DNA of 64,000 nucleotides from Candidatus Nitronauta litoralis (lineage in GTDB: Bacteria > Nitrospinota > Nitrospinia > Nitrospinales > Nitrospinaceae). The notes beneath the pieces were generated by a model. It saw only the letters and a program-made list of their open reading frames with translations. It had not been told where the DNA came from and did no database searches. Positions 9,686 to 18,503 of the stretch are shown piece by piece. A program made the translations under genes and the position numbers. Every line of letters begins with the position of its first letter. The stretch's first letter is position 1. Where the stretch lies: assembly GCA_015698285.1 (NCBI GenBank), contig CP048685.1, positions 930,001 through 994,000 on the forward strand, written 5' to 3'.

Positions 9686-10654
9686 TCAGGCTAATTGCTG
9701 TTGTTCCTTGAATTGCTCCACAATCTTGAGTGCGATTTCAAGGGAATACAGTTCCCGGTCAACACTGGAGTGGCGCGGAGAGCCATTGCTTGCACAATCA
9801 ATAAAATGCAGGATCTCATGTTTGAGCGGATTATCCTTGTGCACAAAAATCCGCTCAACCAGGGACTCTTGCTTGTAGCGCAGGGATCCCTTATTCATTT
9901 GGTGTTCGGATGATGACTGCCGGTGTACGTAAATCTCCTGATCCGTGTAGTCGAGTATGACATAGGAATCTTTAAGAGTAACGCACAGGGTACGTTCTTT
10001 ATTTTGCGATGCGCGGCTTGCCAGAATGTTCGCAACTGTTCCGTTTTCAAATTGCAATTGAACATTCACCAGATCATCGCGATCTGAGAAAATCGACCGA
10101 CCCATTACCTGGATACGGCTCACACGCGATTTGACAAGGTTAAGCACGATGTCGATGTCGTGAATCATGACATCCATCACGACACCGTCTTCAATATTCC
10201 TCTGTGGGAAAGGCCCGGTACGCTTGCATTCAACATACAGGGGCTCATCAACTATCTTGTGCAACTCCTGGACAGCACCATTGAAACGTTCTACATGGCC
10301 AATATGAAGCGTCAGGTTTTTTCCTTCCGCCAGCCGGAACAGTTCCTGCGCCTGGGCCAGGTCATGTGCACAAGGTTTTTCGAGCAGGACATGCACCCCT
10401 GCATCGAGAAACAATTTGGCCGTTGAAAAGTGCAAAACTGTTGGCACCGCAATAACAACCCCATCTACCTTGCCGATGGCATCTTCCGCTCTGGTCACAA
10501 ATGGAACGTTGTAGCGTTTGCCGATTTCCTGAGCTCGCTGTTCATTGTTATCCGCCACAAGAGTCAACTCGGCAGCAGATTGTTCAGATAAAACACCGAC
10601 GTGATATTCGCCCATTTTTCCGACGCCGATCACACCTATTCGAAAAGTTTTCAT
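9686..10654 (-). CDS. Gfo/Idh/MocA-family oxidoreductase in the lipid A operon
   Basis: The 322-residue protein has an N-terminal Rossmann NAD(P) site (IGVIGVGKMGEYH, residues 6-18), the EKPCAHD lysine region near residue 95 and the C-terminal beta-sheet domain of the family. It begins 2 bases after the lpxA stop, which implies translational coupling. In Acidithiobacillus and Leptospira, an lpxA-linked family member, GnnA, oxidises the 3-OH of UDP-GlcNAc so that GnnB can make the 3-amino sugar used for amide-linked lipid A. No GnnB-like aminotransferase is nearby, so that role is only a possibility. Confidence 0.85.
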   Translation of the reverse strand: MKTFRIGVIGVGKMGEYHVGVLSEQSAAELTLVADNNEQRAQEIGKRYNVPFVTRAEDAIGKVDGVVIAVPTVLHFSTAKLFLDAGVHVLLEKPCAHDLAQAQELFRLAEGKNLTLHIGHVERFNGAVQELHKIVDEPLYVECKRTGPFPQRNIEDGVVMDVMIHDIDIVLNLVKSRVSRIQVMGRSIFSDRDDLVNVQLQFENGTVANILASRASQNKERTLCVTLKDSYVILDYTDQEIYVHRQSSSEHQMNKGSLRYKQESLVERIFVHKDNPLKHEILHFIDCASNGSPRHSSVDRELYSLEIALKIVEQFKEQQQLA

Positions 10655-10656
10655 GA

Positions 10657-11430
10657 TTATTTTATGATTCCACGGGAGGAGGCTTCGATAAAGTTCATAA
10701 GATAGCGGATTTCATAGGTATTTTCAATTTCCGACTTAATGCGTTCCACTGCCTGACTTGTGTTGAGGTCGTTGTCTTTCAAAATTGTGAAGGCTTTTTT
10801 TAAACCAGCACGAATCGGCGGTCGAAAATTCCGACGCCTCAAACCTACAGAATTGGTACTGACCAGCCGGAGAGGAACGCCTTCTACCAGTGAATAGGGC
10901 AATACATCCTGGCGGACCACCGAAAATCCACCAACCATACAATGAGCCCCAATGCGAACAAACTGATGAGCTCCCACCATTCCGGAAACAAAAGCATGTT
11001 CACCGATTTCAACATGGCCGGAAAGACCCGTCTGATTGACGATCACAACGTTGTCGGCAACTTTACAATCGTGGCCCAAATGGCTGTAAGCCATTAACAT
11101 TACGTGCGATCCTACTTCAGTTGCTTTTCCCTCATACATTGAACGGTGAACCGTTACGTATTCCCGTATCACGGTCGACTCGCCCACGCGGACAGATGAT
11201 TTAATGCTTTGATCAAAACCGGCCACCTGAGGCTCTCCCCCCAGTGAAGCCCCTTGAAAAATTCGACAGTTGGGCCCTATCTCCGTACCGGATTCGATGA
11301 CAACATGAGACCCGATTTCACATCCCTGCCCAATACGCACACCCTTCCCAATAAGGGTAAAAGGGCCAACACTGACACCTTCGCCCAATTCTGCATCGGG
11401 GTGCACAATTGCCTGGGGATGAATATTCAC
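10657..11430 (-). CDS. lpxA: UDP-N-acetylglucosamine acyltransferase LpxA
   Basis: LpxA is a cytoplasmic trimer that transfers an acyl chain from acyl-ACP to the 3-position of UDP-GlcNAc (or its 3-amino analogue), the first step of lipid A synthesis. The 257 residues show the left-handed beta-helix hexapeptide pattern from residue 1 to about 185 and then a helical tail. The catalytic pair appears in YSHLGHDC as His117 and His120. The start is GTG at 11430 with no strong ribosome site, 98 bases after fabZ. The length is close to the 262 of E. coli. Confidence 0.96.
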   Translation of the reverse strand: MNIHPQAIVHPDAELGEGVSVGPFTLIGKGVRIGQGCEIGSHVVIESGTEIGPNCRIFQGASLGGEPQVAGFDQSIKSSVRVGESTVIREYVTVHRSMYEGKATEVGSHVMLMAYSHLGHDCKVADNVVIVNQTGLSGHVEIGEHAFVSGMVGAHQFVRIGAHCMVGGFSVVRQDVLPYSLVEGVPLRLVSTNSVGLRRRNFRPPIRAGLKKAFTILKDNDLNTSQAVERIKSEIENTYEIRYLMNFIEASSRGIIK

Positions 11431-11528
11431 TGTAGATAGAGAGATGGGAACTGGGACTTATCCGGCCTTTTTTTCCGGGAGAGCCCGCAAATGAGATTAT
11501 TGAAAACTTTCAGTTTGCAGCAAAAGCG

Positions 11529-11969
11529 TTAAATGGAGTCCGGGTCTTTCATCATGGCCTGAAAAATTCCCTGGGTGACCAGGTTATCGTCAACAAAAGC
11601 CTGCCCCTGAAACCGGAACAGCTCCTTGCGTTGCTTGATCTTGACCATTTCCAGTCTAAGGGTATCACCTGGGACCACGGGCTTTCGAAACTTAACTTCA
11701 TCAATGCCCATAAAAAGAACGATGGGATCACCATCAGGTTTCAGAATACGGCGCCCCAGAATACATCCCACTTGAGCCAGAGCTTCTACAATCAACACGC
11801 CGGGCATGACGTGGAATTGGGGGAAATGCCCCACAAAAAAAGGTTCATTGATCGTTACGTTCTTGATGCCTACGATCCGGGATTCATCATCGCATTCAAT
11901 CACACGGTCAACCAGCAAAAATGGTGGTCGATGGGGAAGGTGTTTTTTGATGTCCTCAATGTCCAGCAT
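11529..11969 (-). CDS. fabZ: 3-hydroxyacyl-ACP dehydratase FabZ
   Basis: FabZ dehydrates 3-hydroxyacyl-ACP in fatty-acid synthesis and competes with LpxA for 3-hydroxyacyl-ACP. From the ATG at 11969, which has an AGGAGAGG ribosome site, the product is 146 residues. The 19-codon upstream extension has no such signal and is rejected. The hot-dog fold signatures are LPHRPPFLLVDRV at residues 11-23, catalytic His48 in GHFP, and MPGVLIVEALAQ with Glu62. It lies between the skp genes and lpxA, a common arrangement. Confidence 0.96.
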   Translation of the reverse strand: MLDIEDIKKHLPHRPPFLLVDRVIECDDESRIVGIKNVTINEPFFVGHFPQFHVMPGVLIVEALAQVGCILGRRILKPDGDPIVLFMGIDEVKFRKPVVPGDTLRLEMVKIKQRKELFRFQGQAFVDDNLVTQGIFQAMMKDPDSI

Positions 11970-12034
11970 TTGGGCCTCTCCTGAAGATTGCCATCCGAGG
12001 GTGGGCACCCCCAATAAGGGGGCCAAGGGGGGAT

Positions 12035-12571
12035 TTACTTGTAACTCTTGTTGTACGCCGAGACAGCCGTCTTGGTAACATCCTGGGCATTGTCAAAATA
12101 AAACGTGGCGGCTTTTTCAATTATGAGTGTGAATTTCCTTTTTTTGCCCAGGTTTTTGATTACATCGAGCATGCGCTTTGTGATTTTAGCTGTGATTTCC
12201 TTTTCCATCTGAGAGAACTCTTCGTTCTTATCCTGGACATACCGTTCAAGGGATTTCTTCTCGTTAATGAAGTTTGCTTCTTTTTGTTTCTTCAACTCAG
12301 GGCTAAGAACAAAGCCCTGTTTATTGAGTTCTTCTAAAAGCTTTTTCACTTTTTCTTCACGTGCAGCGATAGTTTTCTGTTCCTTCTCGAACCTGCGATC
12401 AAAATCGGCCTTGATGCGTTTAAACTCATTGGTGTCCGCCACCGCCTTCTTTATATTGATAAACCCGATTTTCGGATCTTTTTCTTTTGCGGAAAAAGCC
12501 GGAGGAGTCACCGACAAAACCAGGCACATTGCCACAGTGGTCAAGAGGAATAGACGTTTCAACCCTTTCAT
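12035..12571 (-). CDS. Skp/OmpH-family periplasmic chaperone, copy 2
   Basis: Skp carries unfolded outer-membrane proteins across the periplasm to BamA. From the ATG at 12571 the protein is 178 residues: a signal peptide (hydrophobic LFLLTTVAMCLVLSV, Ala-rich cleavage region), a GFINIKKAV strand, then a long Lys/Glu-rich coiled coil (about residues 55-130) and a C-terminal segment. That layout is typical for OmpH. A TTG three codons earlier lacks support. It is a close paralogue of the next gene upstream (12593-13138): both share the pattern EFKR, the NKQG turn, ERYVQDKNEEF and a conserved C-terminal TK-Y/YDK region. Confidence 0.88.
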   Translation of the reverse strand: MKGLKRLFLLTTVAMCLVLSVTPPAFSAKEKDPKIGFINIKKAVADTNEFKRIKADFDRRFEKEQKTIAAREEKVKKLLEELNKQGFVLSPELKKQKEANFINEKKSLERYVQDKNEEFSQMEKEITAKITKRMLDVIKNLGKKRKFTLIIEKAATFYFDNAQDVTKTAVSAYNKSYK

Positions 12572-12592
12572 AAAATCCAATCCCTTCAGTGA

Positions 12593-13138
12593 TTATTTGT
12601 GGATGCGGTCGTAGGTTTTGGTCGCGATTTTCGTCAGGTCGGCTGCGGTATCGCTGTAAAACACGGCCTTCTTTTCAAGGATCATGGTGTATTTCCGCTC
12701 CTTGCCTATTTTTTTCAGAATTTCCAGCATTTTCCTCAAGATAGAATCCGTAATTTCTTTTTCTTTTCTCTGGAATTCCTCATTCTTGTCTTGAACGTAG
12801 CGCTCGAAGGATTTTTTTTCTTTCAAAAACCTTTCTTCTTTCCTGCGCTTTTCCGCATCCTTCAAAATAGTGCCCTGCTTATTGATGTCTTCCAGCATGG
12901 CCTTGATTTTGTTTTCTCTTTGAGTGATCAGCTTTTTCTCTTTCTGAAAGTGGGAGCGAAACTGTGTGAACACCCGTTTGAATTCCTTTGTGCCCGCTAC
13001 CGCTTCCTGAATATCAATGAAGCCGACGCGAACTCCCGCAGCCTGCACGGGATTTCCGAGAGCAAGGATCAGGGCGACAATAGCGACCATACTCGCCAGA
13101 ACTCTCGTTCCAGATAAAACAGTTCTTATTCCTGACAT
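12593..13138 (-). CDS. Skp/OmpH-family periplasmic chaperone, copy 1
   Basis: The 181-residue protein has a signal peptide with probable cleavage after VQA (about residue 33), a short beta strand (VGFIDIQEAV) and a long charged coiled-coil arm. The architecture matches OmpH/Skp, the trimeric jellyfish-shaped chaperone of outer-membrane proteins. GAGG lies just ahead of the ATG at 13138. It starts 27 bases after bamA ends, and 21 bases separate its stop from the ATG of the second copy. A tandem pair here suggests specialised or hetero-oligomeric chaperones. Confidence 0.9.
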   Translation of the reverse strand: MSGIRTVLSGTRVLASMVAIVALILALGNPVQAAGVRVGFIDIQEAVAGTKEFKRVFTQFRSHFQKEKKLITQRENKIKAMLEDINKQGTILKDAEKRRKEERFLKEKKSFERYVQDKNEEFQRKEKEITDSILRKMLEILKKIGKERKYTMILEKKAVFYSDTAADLTKIATKTYDRIHK

Positions 13139-13165
13139 GGGACCTCGTAGATTTAACAGATTTTT

Positions 13166-15511
13166 TTAGAATGCGCTTCCTGCAGAGAAGTGGAATTCAC
13201 CTGAGGATTCACCCGTGCGCTGATCAAGTTTGAAACCGTAGGCGACGCCGATCGGCCCAAAGGGACTTAGGAAACGGACACCTGCGCCAGTACTGTGACG
13301 CATCTCGCCGATATCAATCACTTCGGCAGTCCGGCTGATATCGAATCCGCTGCCATAAACATTACCGCGGTCGTAAAACCCAAACAACCGGAACTCATTT
13401 GTGATGGGATACTGAAGTTCCAGGTTAAACAATAAAGACTGGTCACCACCGAGCACGCTACCCACTGAGTTTCTCGGTCCTACCTCCTGAATAGTAAAAC
13501 CACGTAGAGAGCTGGCACCTCCCATAAAATAGCGCTCAAATAGCGGCAATTCCTGGTTGTTATAACCATCGCCAATCTTGATTTCAGCGTGGGCAGCGAA
13601 CACCAGTTTTTCTATAAGAGGGTAGTAATAGGACACTTCATAACTGGATTTAATGAAGTCCGAACCACCGAGAACACCGCCAGCCACATCAAAGCGTAGC
13701 ACATGCCTCTGGCCATTTGAAGGGTTTAAAAAGTTGTCTCGGGTATCCCGGATCAATGTCGGCTGTATACGACTGGTCGTGAATGTACCGTTTCGGAAGT
13801 CGCTGCTGATATCAATCGCCTGAATATTAGTTACTTCAACTTCCTGGAACTGATAGGCCAGCCCAACCCAGTTATATTCCCCGAGCGATTTCCCGAACCT
13901 TAGCCCGGCACCTGTACTCAGCTGTTCAAAACTGAAGGAATTGGATTGTCGGCTAAATAAATCAACACCCAGGGAAATGGTGGAATCAAAAATCCTCGGA
14001 TCGGTGAAGTTCAGATTGAAATTTGTGCGTCGAGACGAAAGATCCGTGGAAAAGTTTAGACGTTGTCCCCGACCAAACAGATTGTCCTGGGTGATTGAAG
14101 CGTTGAATATAAAATTCTCAACTGAACTGAAACCCGCTCCGAGCGACAGGGAACCGGTAGGCCGTTCGGTCACTGTCGTGTTGATATCGATCAGGTCCGA
14201 TTCTTTACCTCGATGGGTATCAATTTTTACGTCTTCAAAAAACTGAAGGTTATTGATACGCTGTTTGGTGCGTTTCAAAGCCAGGCTGTCAAACAACTGT
14301 CCTTCCTGAATCCGGAATTCACGTCGGATCACGTTGTCGCGGGTCTTGGTATTTCCCGCTATATTGATTTCACCGACATAAACCTTGCGCCCCCGATTTA
14401 CCTTAACCTCAAGATCAACCAGCTTTTTCTGATCGTCCAGCTTGGTATCAGGCAAAACGTCAGCGTAGGCGTATCCACGCGCCGAGTAAAGATCCGTGAT
14501 CGTGATGATGTCTTTGCGAAGTTTGGAAATATCATAGATATCGCCAGGCTTCAGCTTAACAACTGACAGCAACTCTTCTTCTGAATAAGTGTCGTCTTCC
14601 GTTACTTTGATCTTACCAACCCTGTACTGCGGCCCTTCCTGCACAGGAATCGTAATGTAAATCGCTTTTTCTTTTCGATTAATATCTATCTTGGGGTCCA
14701 GAACGCGAACCTTGACGAAACCATGATCCTGGTAATAGGCTTCAATCCTGAGCAGGTCGAGTTTTAATATATCTTTCTTGTAAATCCCCGATTCATCCAG
14801 AAAAGACAGAAACGTTTCTGATTCTGTTTCCATCTGGTCTTCCAGGTCATCCGCATCGATCGATTTGTTTCCCTTGAAACGAATTTCTTCGATGCTTACT
14901 TTTTCACCTTCCTTGATATGAACTGTGACATTCACAATCCCTTCACGGGAGGCAGTGGTTGTCACCCGGGACTCAGCGAAGAAATAACCTTTTTCCTCAT
15001 AAACCCCCTTCACCTTCTCAACTGTGTCCTGCACCAGGTGTTCTTTAAAAGTTGCTCCACGCTTGAGAGAAATCGCTTTTCGCAGGTCCTTGTTTTCGAC
15101 CTGGGTATTCCCGACAAAAGACACATCACCGATCGAAGGAATCTCTTCAACCACGTAAATCACTTCTACCCCGTCTTCAAGAGGACGGGTCTCCACCTTG
15201 ATATCCTTGAATTGACCCAAACTGAAAATCTGTTCGATATCACGACGCACCGTTGACTTCCTCAACGGCTCGTCTTCCCGCGTTTTGATGTAATAAAGAA
15301 TGGTGGCGGAGTCAATCCTGTCGTTTCCACGAATTTTTACCGCACGGACAATCTTGTCTGATTCTGCAGAGAACCCTCCTAACCCCTGGGCGGAAACTTC
15401 ACCCACTAAAAAGGTCACACAGGAAAGGATCAGAAAAAGACAAAGAAAGGGCAGGCGGCCCATAACGGCCGATCGGCTGGAACTAATTGATTTTAATAGA
15501 GTTAGAGCCAA
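13166..15511 (-). CDS. bamA: Outer membrane protein assembly factor BamA
   Basis: BamA inserts beta-barrel proteins into the outer membrane. The 781-residue product has a signal peptide ending near VSAQG, about five POTRA domains over residues 50-410 (recurring G-x-x-x-F/Y and V-x-E-G motifs), and a C-terminal 16-strand Omp85 barrel that includes GGxxSLRGF and ends in Phe, as barrel proteins do. The first codon is TTG at 15511. The ATG at 15463 would give 765 residues and a neater signal peptide. Neither has a good ribosome site, so the start is uncertain. It heads the skp-fabZ-lpx run. Confidence 0.95.
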   Translation of the reverse strand: MALTLLKSISSSRSAVMGRLPFLCLFLILSCVTFLVGEVSAQGLGGFSAESDKIVRAVKIRGNDRIDSATILYYIKTREDEPLRKSTVRRDIEQIFSLGQFKDIKVETRPLEDGVEVIYVVEEIPSIGDVSFVGNTQVENKDLRKAISLKRGATFKEHLVQDTVEKVKGVYEEKGYFFAESRVTTTASREGIVNVTVHIKEGEKVSIEEIRFKGNKSIDADDLEDQMETESETFLSFLDESGIYKKDILKLDLLRIEAYYQDHGFVKVRVLDPKIDINRKEKAIYITIPVQEGPQYRVGKIKVTEDDTYSEEELLSVVKLKPGDIYDISKLRKDIITITDLYSARGYAYADVLPDTKLDDQKKLVDLEVKVNRGRKVYVGEINIAGNTKTRDNVIRREFRIQEGQLFDSLALKRTKQRINNLQFFEDVKIDTHRGKESDLIDINTTVTERPTGSLSLGAGFSSVENFIFNASITQDNLFGRGQRLNFSTDLSSRRTNFNLNFTDPRIFDSTISLGVDLFSRQSNSFSFEQLSTGAGLRFGKSLGEYNWVGLAYQFQEVEVTNIQAIDISSDFRNGTFTTSRIQPTLIRDTRDNFLNPSNGQRHVLRFDVAGGVLGGSDFIKSSYEVSYYYPLIEKLVFAAHAEIKIGDGYNNQELPLFERYFMGGASSLRGFTIQEVGPRNSVGSVLGGDQSLLFNLELQYPITNEFRLFGFYDRGNVYGSGFDISRTAEVIDIGEMRHSTGAGVRFLSPFGPIGVAYGFKLDQRTGESSGEFHFSAGSAF

Positions 15512-15634
15512 ATTTCTTCAATTCTAAAAAAAGGCAAAAAAAAGCATCAAGTGTTGGAACCGTAAGTCCTAACAACTCAATAACTTAGTTTTTTGCTGTA
15601 AACAGGAACCCCCCAGGGCACAGCCCCTGAAAAA

Positions 15635-18064
15635 TCAGGGGACCGGGTTGAGCGCTCCGGATTTCTCTGCAAAGGACAGCTCGTCTCCAGACAGACTCAC
15701 TTCAATGACTCCGCCATTTTTGAACCTCCCCTTAAGCATTTCATCCGAAAGCACATCTTCGAGGTGTTTTTGGATAGCCCGCCGCAAGGGACGCGCCCCA
15801 AAATTTCTATCGTAGCCCTTCTCAGCCAACCATTTTTTGGCATCTTCGGTCATGTCAATAGTCAAACCCTGCTGAATCAACTGCTCATTAAGCAACTGAA
15901 TTTGAATATCCAGGATTTTGGTAACCGATTCCAGGCTCAAAGGTTTGAACACGATGGTATCGCTCAACCGGTTCAAGAATTCCGGGTTGAACATTTTTCT
16001 CAAATCCTGCTTGAGATCTTTTTCCATTTTTTCAAAACTGAGGTCCTCCTCACCTGAATGAAAACCCATGGACCCCTTATCCAGCATTTTTGAACTGATG
16101 TTGGATGTGAGGATAATAACGGTGTTTTTGAAGTCAATCACGCGACCATAACTGTCGGTCAATCGACCATCATCCATGATCTGCAACAGGAGATGAAAAA
16201 CATCAGAGTTGGCCTTTTCAATTTCATCAAACAGAACCACTGAATATGGCTTGCGACGGACTTTTTCCGTCAACTGACCGCCCTCTTCATAGCCGACATA
16301 TCCAGGAGGCGCACCGGTCAAACGAGAGACATTGAATTTCTCCATGTACTCAGACATGTCAAGACGGATCAGCGCATCGCGCTGGCCAAACATGAACTCG
16401 GCCAGTGCTCCCGCAAGCTCAGTCTTCCCAACACCGGTGGGACCAAGAAACAGGAAGCAACCAATGGGGCGCTTGAGGTCCTTAAGGCCTGATCGCGAAC
16501 GACGTATGGCCTTGGAGATCGCTTCCACCGCGGTAGGCTGACCCACAACCTTACCGGCAAGCTCTTCCGCCATATTAATAAGACGCGTTGACTCCTTTTC
16601 TTCAATTCGGTTGAGCGGGATACCGGTCATACTGGAAACAACAGCGGCGATATCCTCTTCCGAAATCGTGGGCTCTTCAATCTGGTTTTCCTGCTCCCAC
16701 TTGGTTTTTTCAGCGTCCTGCGCAGCGCGCAACTCCTCTTCCTTGTCACGCAACTCAACCGCTTTTTCAAATTCCTGATTTTCAATACGAATTTTCTTTT
16801 CGCGCACCACCGCATCGATCTCACGCTGGATCTTCCGCATATCCGGTGACTGGGTGTGCTTTTTAAGCCGGACCCGCGACCCGGCCTCATCAATAACATC
16901 GATCGCCTTATCAGGCAGAAAACGGTCACTGATGTAGCGATCTGCAAAGCGGACGGCTGTTTTGATCGAATCCTCACTGATCTTAACCTTGTGATGCACT
17001 TCGTAAGGCACCTTCAGGCCATTGATGATATCGATGGTCTCCTCAACCGAAGGTGGATTAACCACTATTGGCTGAAAACGCCTTTCCAACGCACCATTTT
17101 TCTCGATGTATTTTCGATATTCTTCGAGGGTAGTCGCGCCAATACACTGAATCTCACCACGAGACAGCGCCGGCTTCAGCATATTAGAAGCATCGACAGA
17201 ACCTTCCGCCGCTCCCGCACCAACCAGAGTGTGCAATTCATCGATAAACAGAATGACGCTCTCATTCTGAATGATCTCCTTCATGATCCCCTTGAGCCGG
17301 GCCTCAAACTGACCTCGATACTTGGTTCCAGCAATCAACGAACCAAGATCCAGGGAAACCACCCGCTTATCGAAGAGAGAATCTGGAACCTCACGCTCAA
17401 TAATAAGCTGCGCCAGCCCCTCAACGATAGCCGTCTTACCAACACCCGGCTCACCAATCAGAACAGGGTTGTTTTTGGTACGACGACTCAGAATCTGAAT
17501 GACCCGCTCAATTTCCTTACTACGGCCGATGATTGGATCCAGCTTGCCCTGCATGGCCATGGCGGTCAGGTCGCGACTGAATTCGTCAAGCGTCGGTGTT
17601 TTACCTGCTTCCCGCGTGGCTTCGGATGGCTCGCGGAACATCTCCTCGAGCTTTTCCTTGACGTCATCAAAGTACATTCCAAATCCGTTCAATACACGGC
17701 AGGCGACCCCTTCTTTCTCTTTCAACAAACCAAGCAACAGATGCTCGGTGCCTATATAGTTGTGATTCAGGGAACGAGCCTCTTCAACCGCAAACTCCAG
17801 AACCTTTTTGGCACGTGAAGTAAATGGAATATCCCCAATCACCAGGGAATTTGAACTTCGCGGAAGGTTTTTTTCGAGCTCAGATTTTATCTGATTCAGA
17901 TCAACACCAGACTTTTGGAGCAATGCAACCGCAATCCCTCCGCCATCCTTGATGATACCTTGCAGAATATGCTCGGTCCCTAAATACTCATGCCTGTATA
18001 ATTCAGCCTCTTCCCTTGCAAGGATGATGACTCTTCGCGCTCTCTCGGTAAATCGTTTAAACAT
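15635..18064 (-). CDS. clpC: ATP-dependent Clp protease ATP-binding subunit ClpC
   Basis: ClpC is a AAA+ unfoldase that feeds substrates to ClpP. From the ATG at 18064 it has 809 residues. A 22-codon upstream extension is unlike the family. The order is Clp-N repeats (about 1-145), NBD1 with GEPGVGKT near 206 and FIDELHTL, a UVR linker ([15 protein letters not shown]) near 434 that marks ClpC rather than ClpB, and NBD2 with GPTGVGKT near 541, [13 protein letters not shown] and the C-terminal D2 domain. No ctsR, mcsA or mcsB is nearby. The stop codon lies within a CCCCTGA/TCAGGGG hairpin (15624-15641) that lacks a T tract. Confidence 0.94.
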   Translation of the reverse strand: MFKRFTERARRVIILAREEAELYRHEYLGTEHILQGIIKDGGGIAVALLQKSGVDLNQIKSELEKNLPRSSNSLVIGDIPFTSRAKKVLEFAVEEARSLNHNYIGTEHLLLGLLKEKEGVACRVLNGFGMYFDDVKEKLEEMFREPSEATREAGKTPTLDEFSRDLTAMAMQGKLDPIIGRSKEIERVIQILSRRTKNNPVLIGEPGVGKTAIVEGLAQLIIEREVPDSLFDKRVVSLDLGSLIAGTKYRGQFEARLKGIMKEIIQNESVILFIDELHTLVGAGAAEGSVDASNMLKPALSRGEIQCIGATTLEEYRKYIEKNGALERRFQPIVVNPPSVEETIDIINGLKVPYEVHHKVKISEDSIKTAVRFADRYISDRFLPDKAIDVIDEAGSRVRLKKHTQSPDMRKIQREIDAVVREKKIRIENQEFEKAVELRDKEEELRAAQDAEKTKWEQENQIEEPTISEEDIAAVVSSMTGIPLNRIEEKESTRLINMAEELAGKVVGQPTAVEAISKAIRRSRSGLKDLKRPIGCFLFLGPTGVGKTELAGALAEFMFGQRDALIRLDMSEYMEKFNVSRLTGAPPGYVGYEEGGQLTEKVRRKPYSVVLFDEIEKANSDVFHLLLQIMDDGRLTDSYGRVIDFKNTVIILTSNISSKMLDKGSMGFHSGEEDLSFEKMEKDLKQDLRKMFNPEFLNRLSDTIVFKPLSLESVTKILDIQIQLLNEQLIQQGLTIDMTEDAKKWLAEKGYDRNFGARPLRRAIQKHLEDVLSDEMLKGRFKNGGVIEVSLSGDELSFAEKSGALNPVP

Positions 18065-18166
18065 GGCCTCAACTTCCCGTTTTAGAAGGATGCATGATTT
18101 GGTCCCCCGAGGCTCTTGCCGGCACCACAAATGCCGCAGAAACCCACCTCTGGAGGCCCATTTCGT

Positions 18167-18194
18167 ATTCTAGCAAACCGAGGTCAATTTACAA
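18167..18194 (-). promoter_or_regulatory. Candidate sigma-70 promoter of clpC
   Basis: On the minus strand, TTGTAA, a 16-base spacer and TAGAAT form a plausible -35/-10 pair. A TG one base upstream of the -10 (TGC-TAGAAT) makes it an extended -10 element. Transcription would start near 18160, leaving a leader of about 95 bases. No CIRCE inverted repeat was seen. Confidence 0.45.
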
Positions 18195-18469
18195 GTTTTT
18201 AAATTTTAACGTAAGCTATCACAAAACTCTTTATTTTTCAATAAATTATGAAAAAATTTTTACCCCGTTTCGAGGGCCGGAAGATGGCATTTTTTATTAC
18301 CATTTTCAACCTTGACTCTACCCTGTTTAACGGATTACTCGAGAAATGACTTAATCGATTTGTTTTCAGTTAATAAGATGTAATGACTCGTAAAACAAGC
18401 TCCGGCCCCTTTTTTCTCACTATCCTGCTTATTACCCCCTGATTCTAATTTCAGGCAATTATATAGAAC

Positions 18470-18489
18470 AAAAAGCTTTCAGGCTTTTT
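18470..18489 (-). terminator. Weak terminator-like hairpin after metH
   Basis: AAAAAGC and GCTTTTT flank a 6-base loop about 15 bases beyond the metH stop. Read on the minus strand the second arm ends in a run of T. The stem is AT-rich and therefore weak, but its placement fits a metH terminator, and it could act in both directions. Confidence 0.4.
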
Positions 18490-18503
18490 AACTAGCGCTG
18501 GAT

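Larger units (their letters stand above)
18065..18503. other. Intergenic region between clpC and metH
   Basis: These 439 bases lie upstream of clpC and downstream of metH. Apart from the clpC promoter candidate and the weak metH terminator, the stretch is AT-rich. I see no ORF with a ribosome site and no structured RNA that I can name. Confidence 0.6.

Noticed and set aside
15624-15641. Hairpin CCCCTGA/TCAGGGG over the clpC stop as a terminator
   Set aside because: There is a stem but no T run after it on the minus strand, so intrinsic termination is not supported.
16856-17818. 320-codon plus-strand frame opposite clpC
   Set aside because: Antisense to clpC NBD1, with no recognisable domain and no ribosome site.
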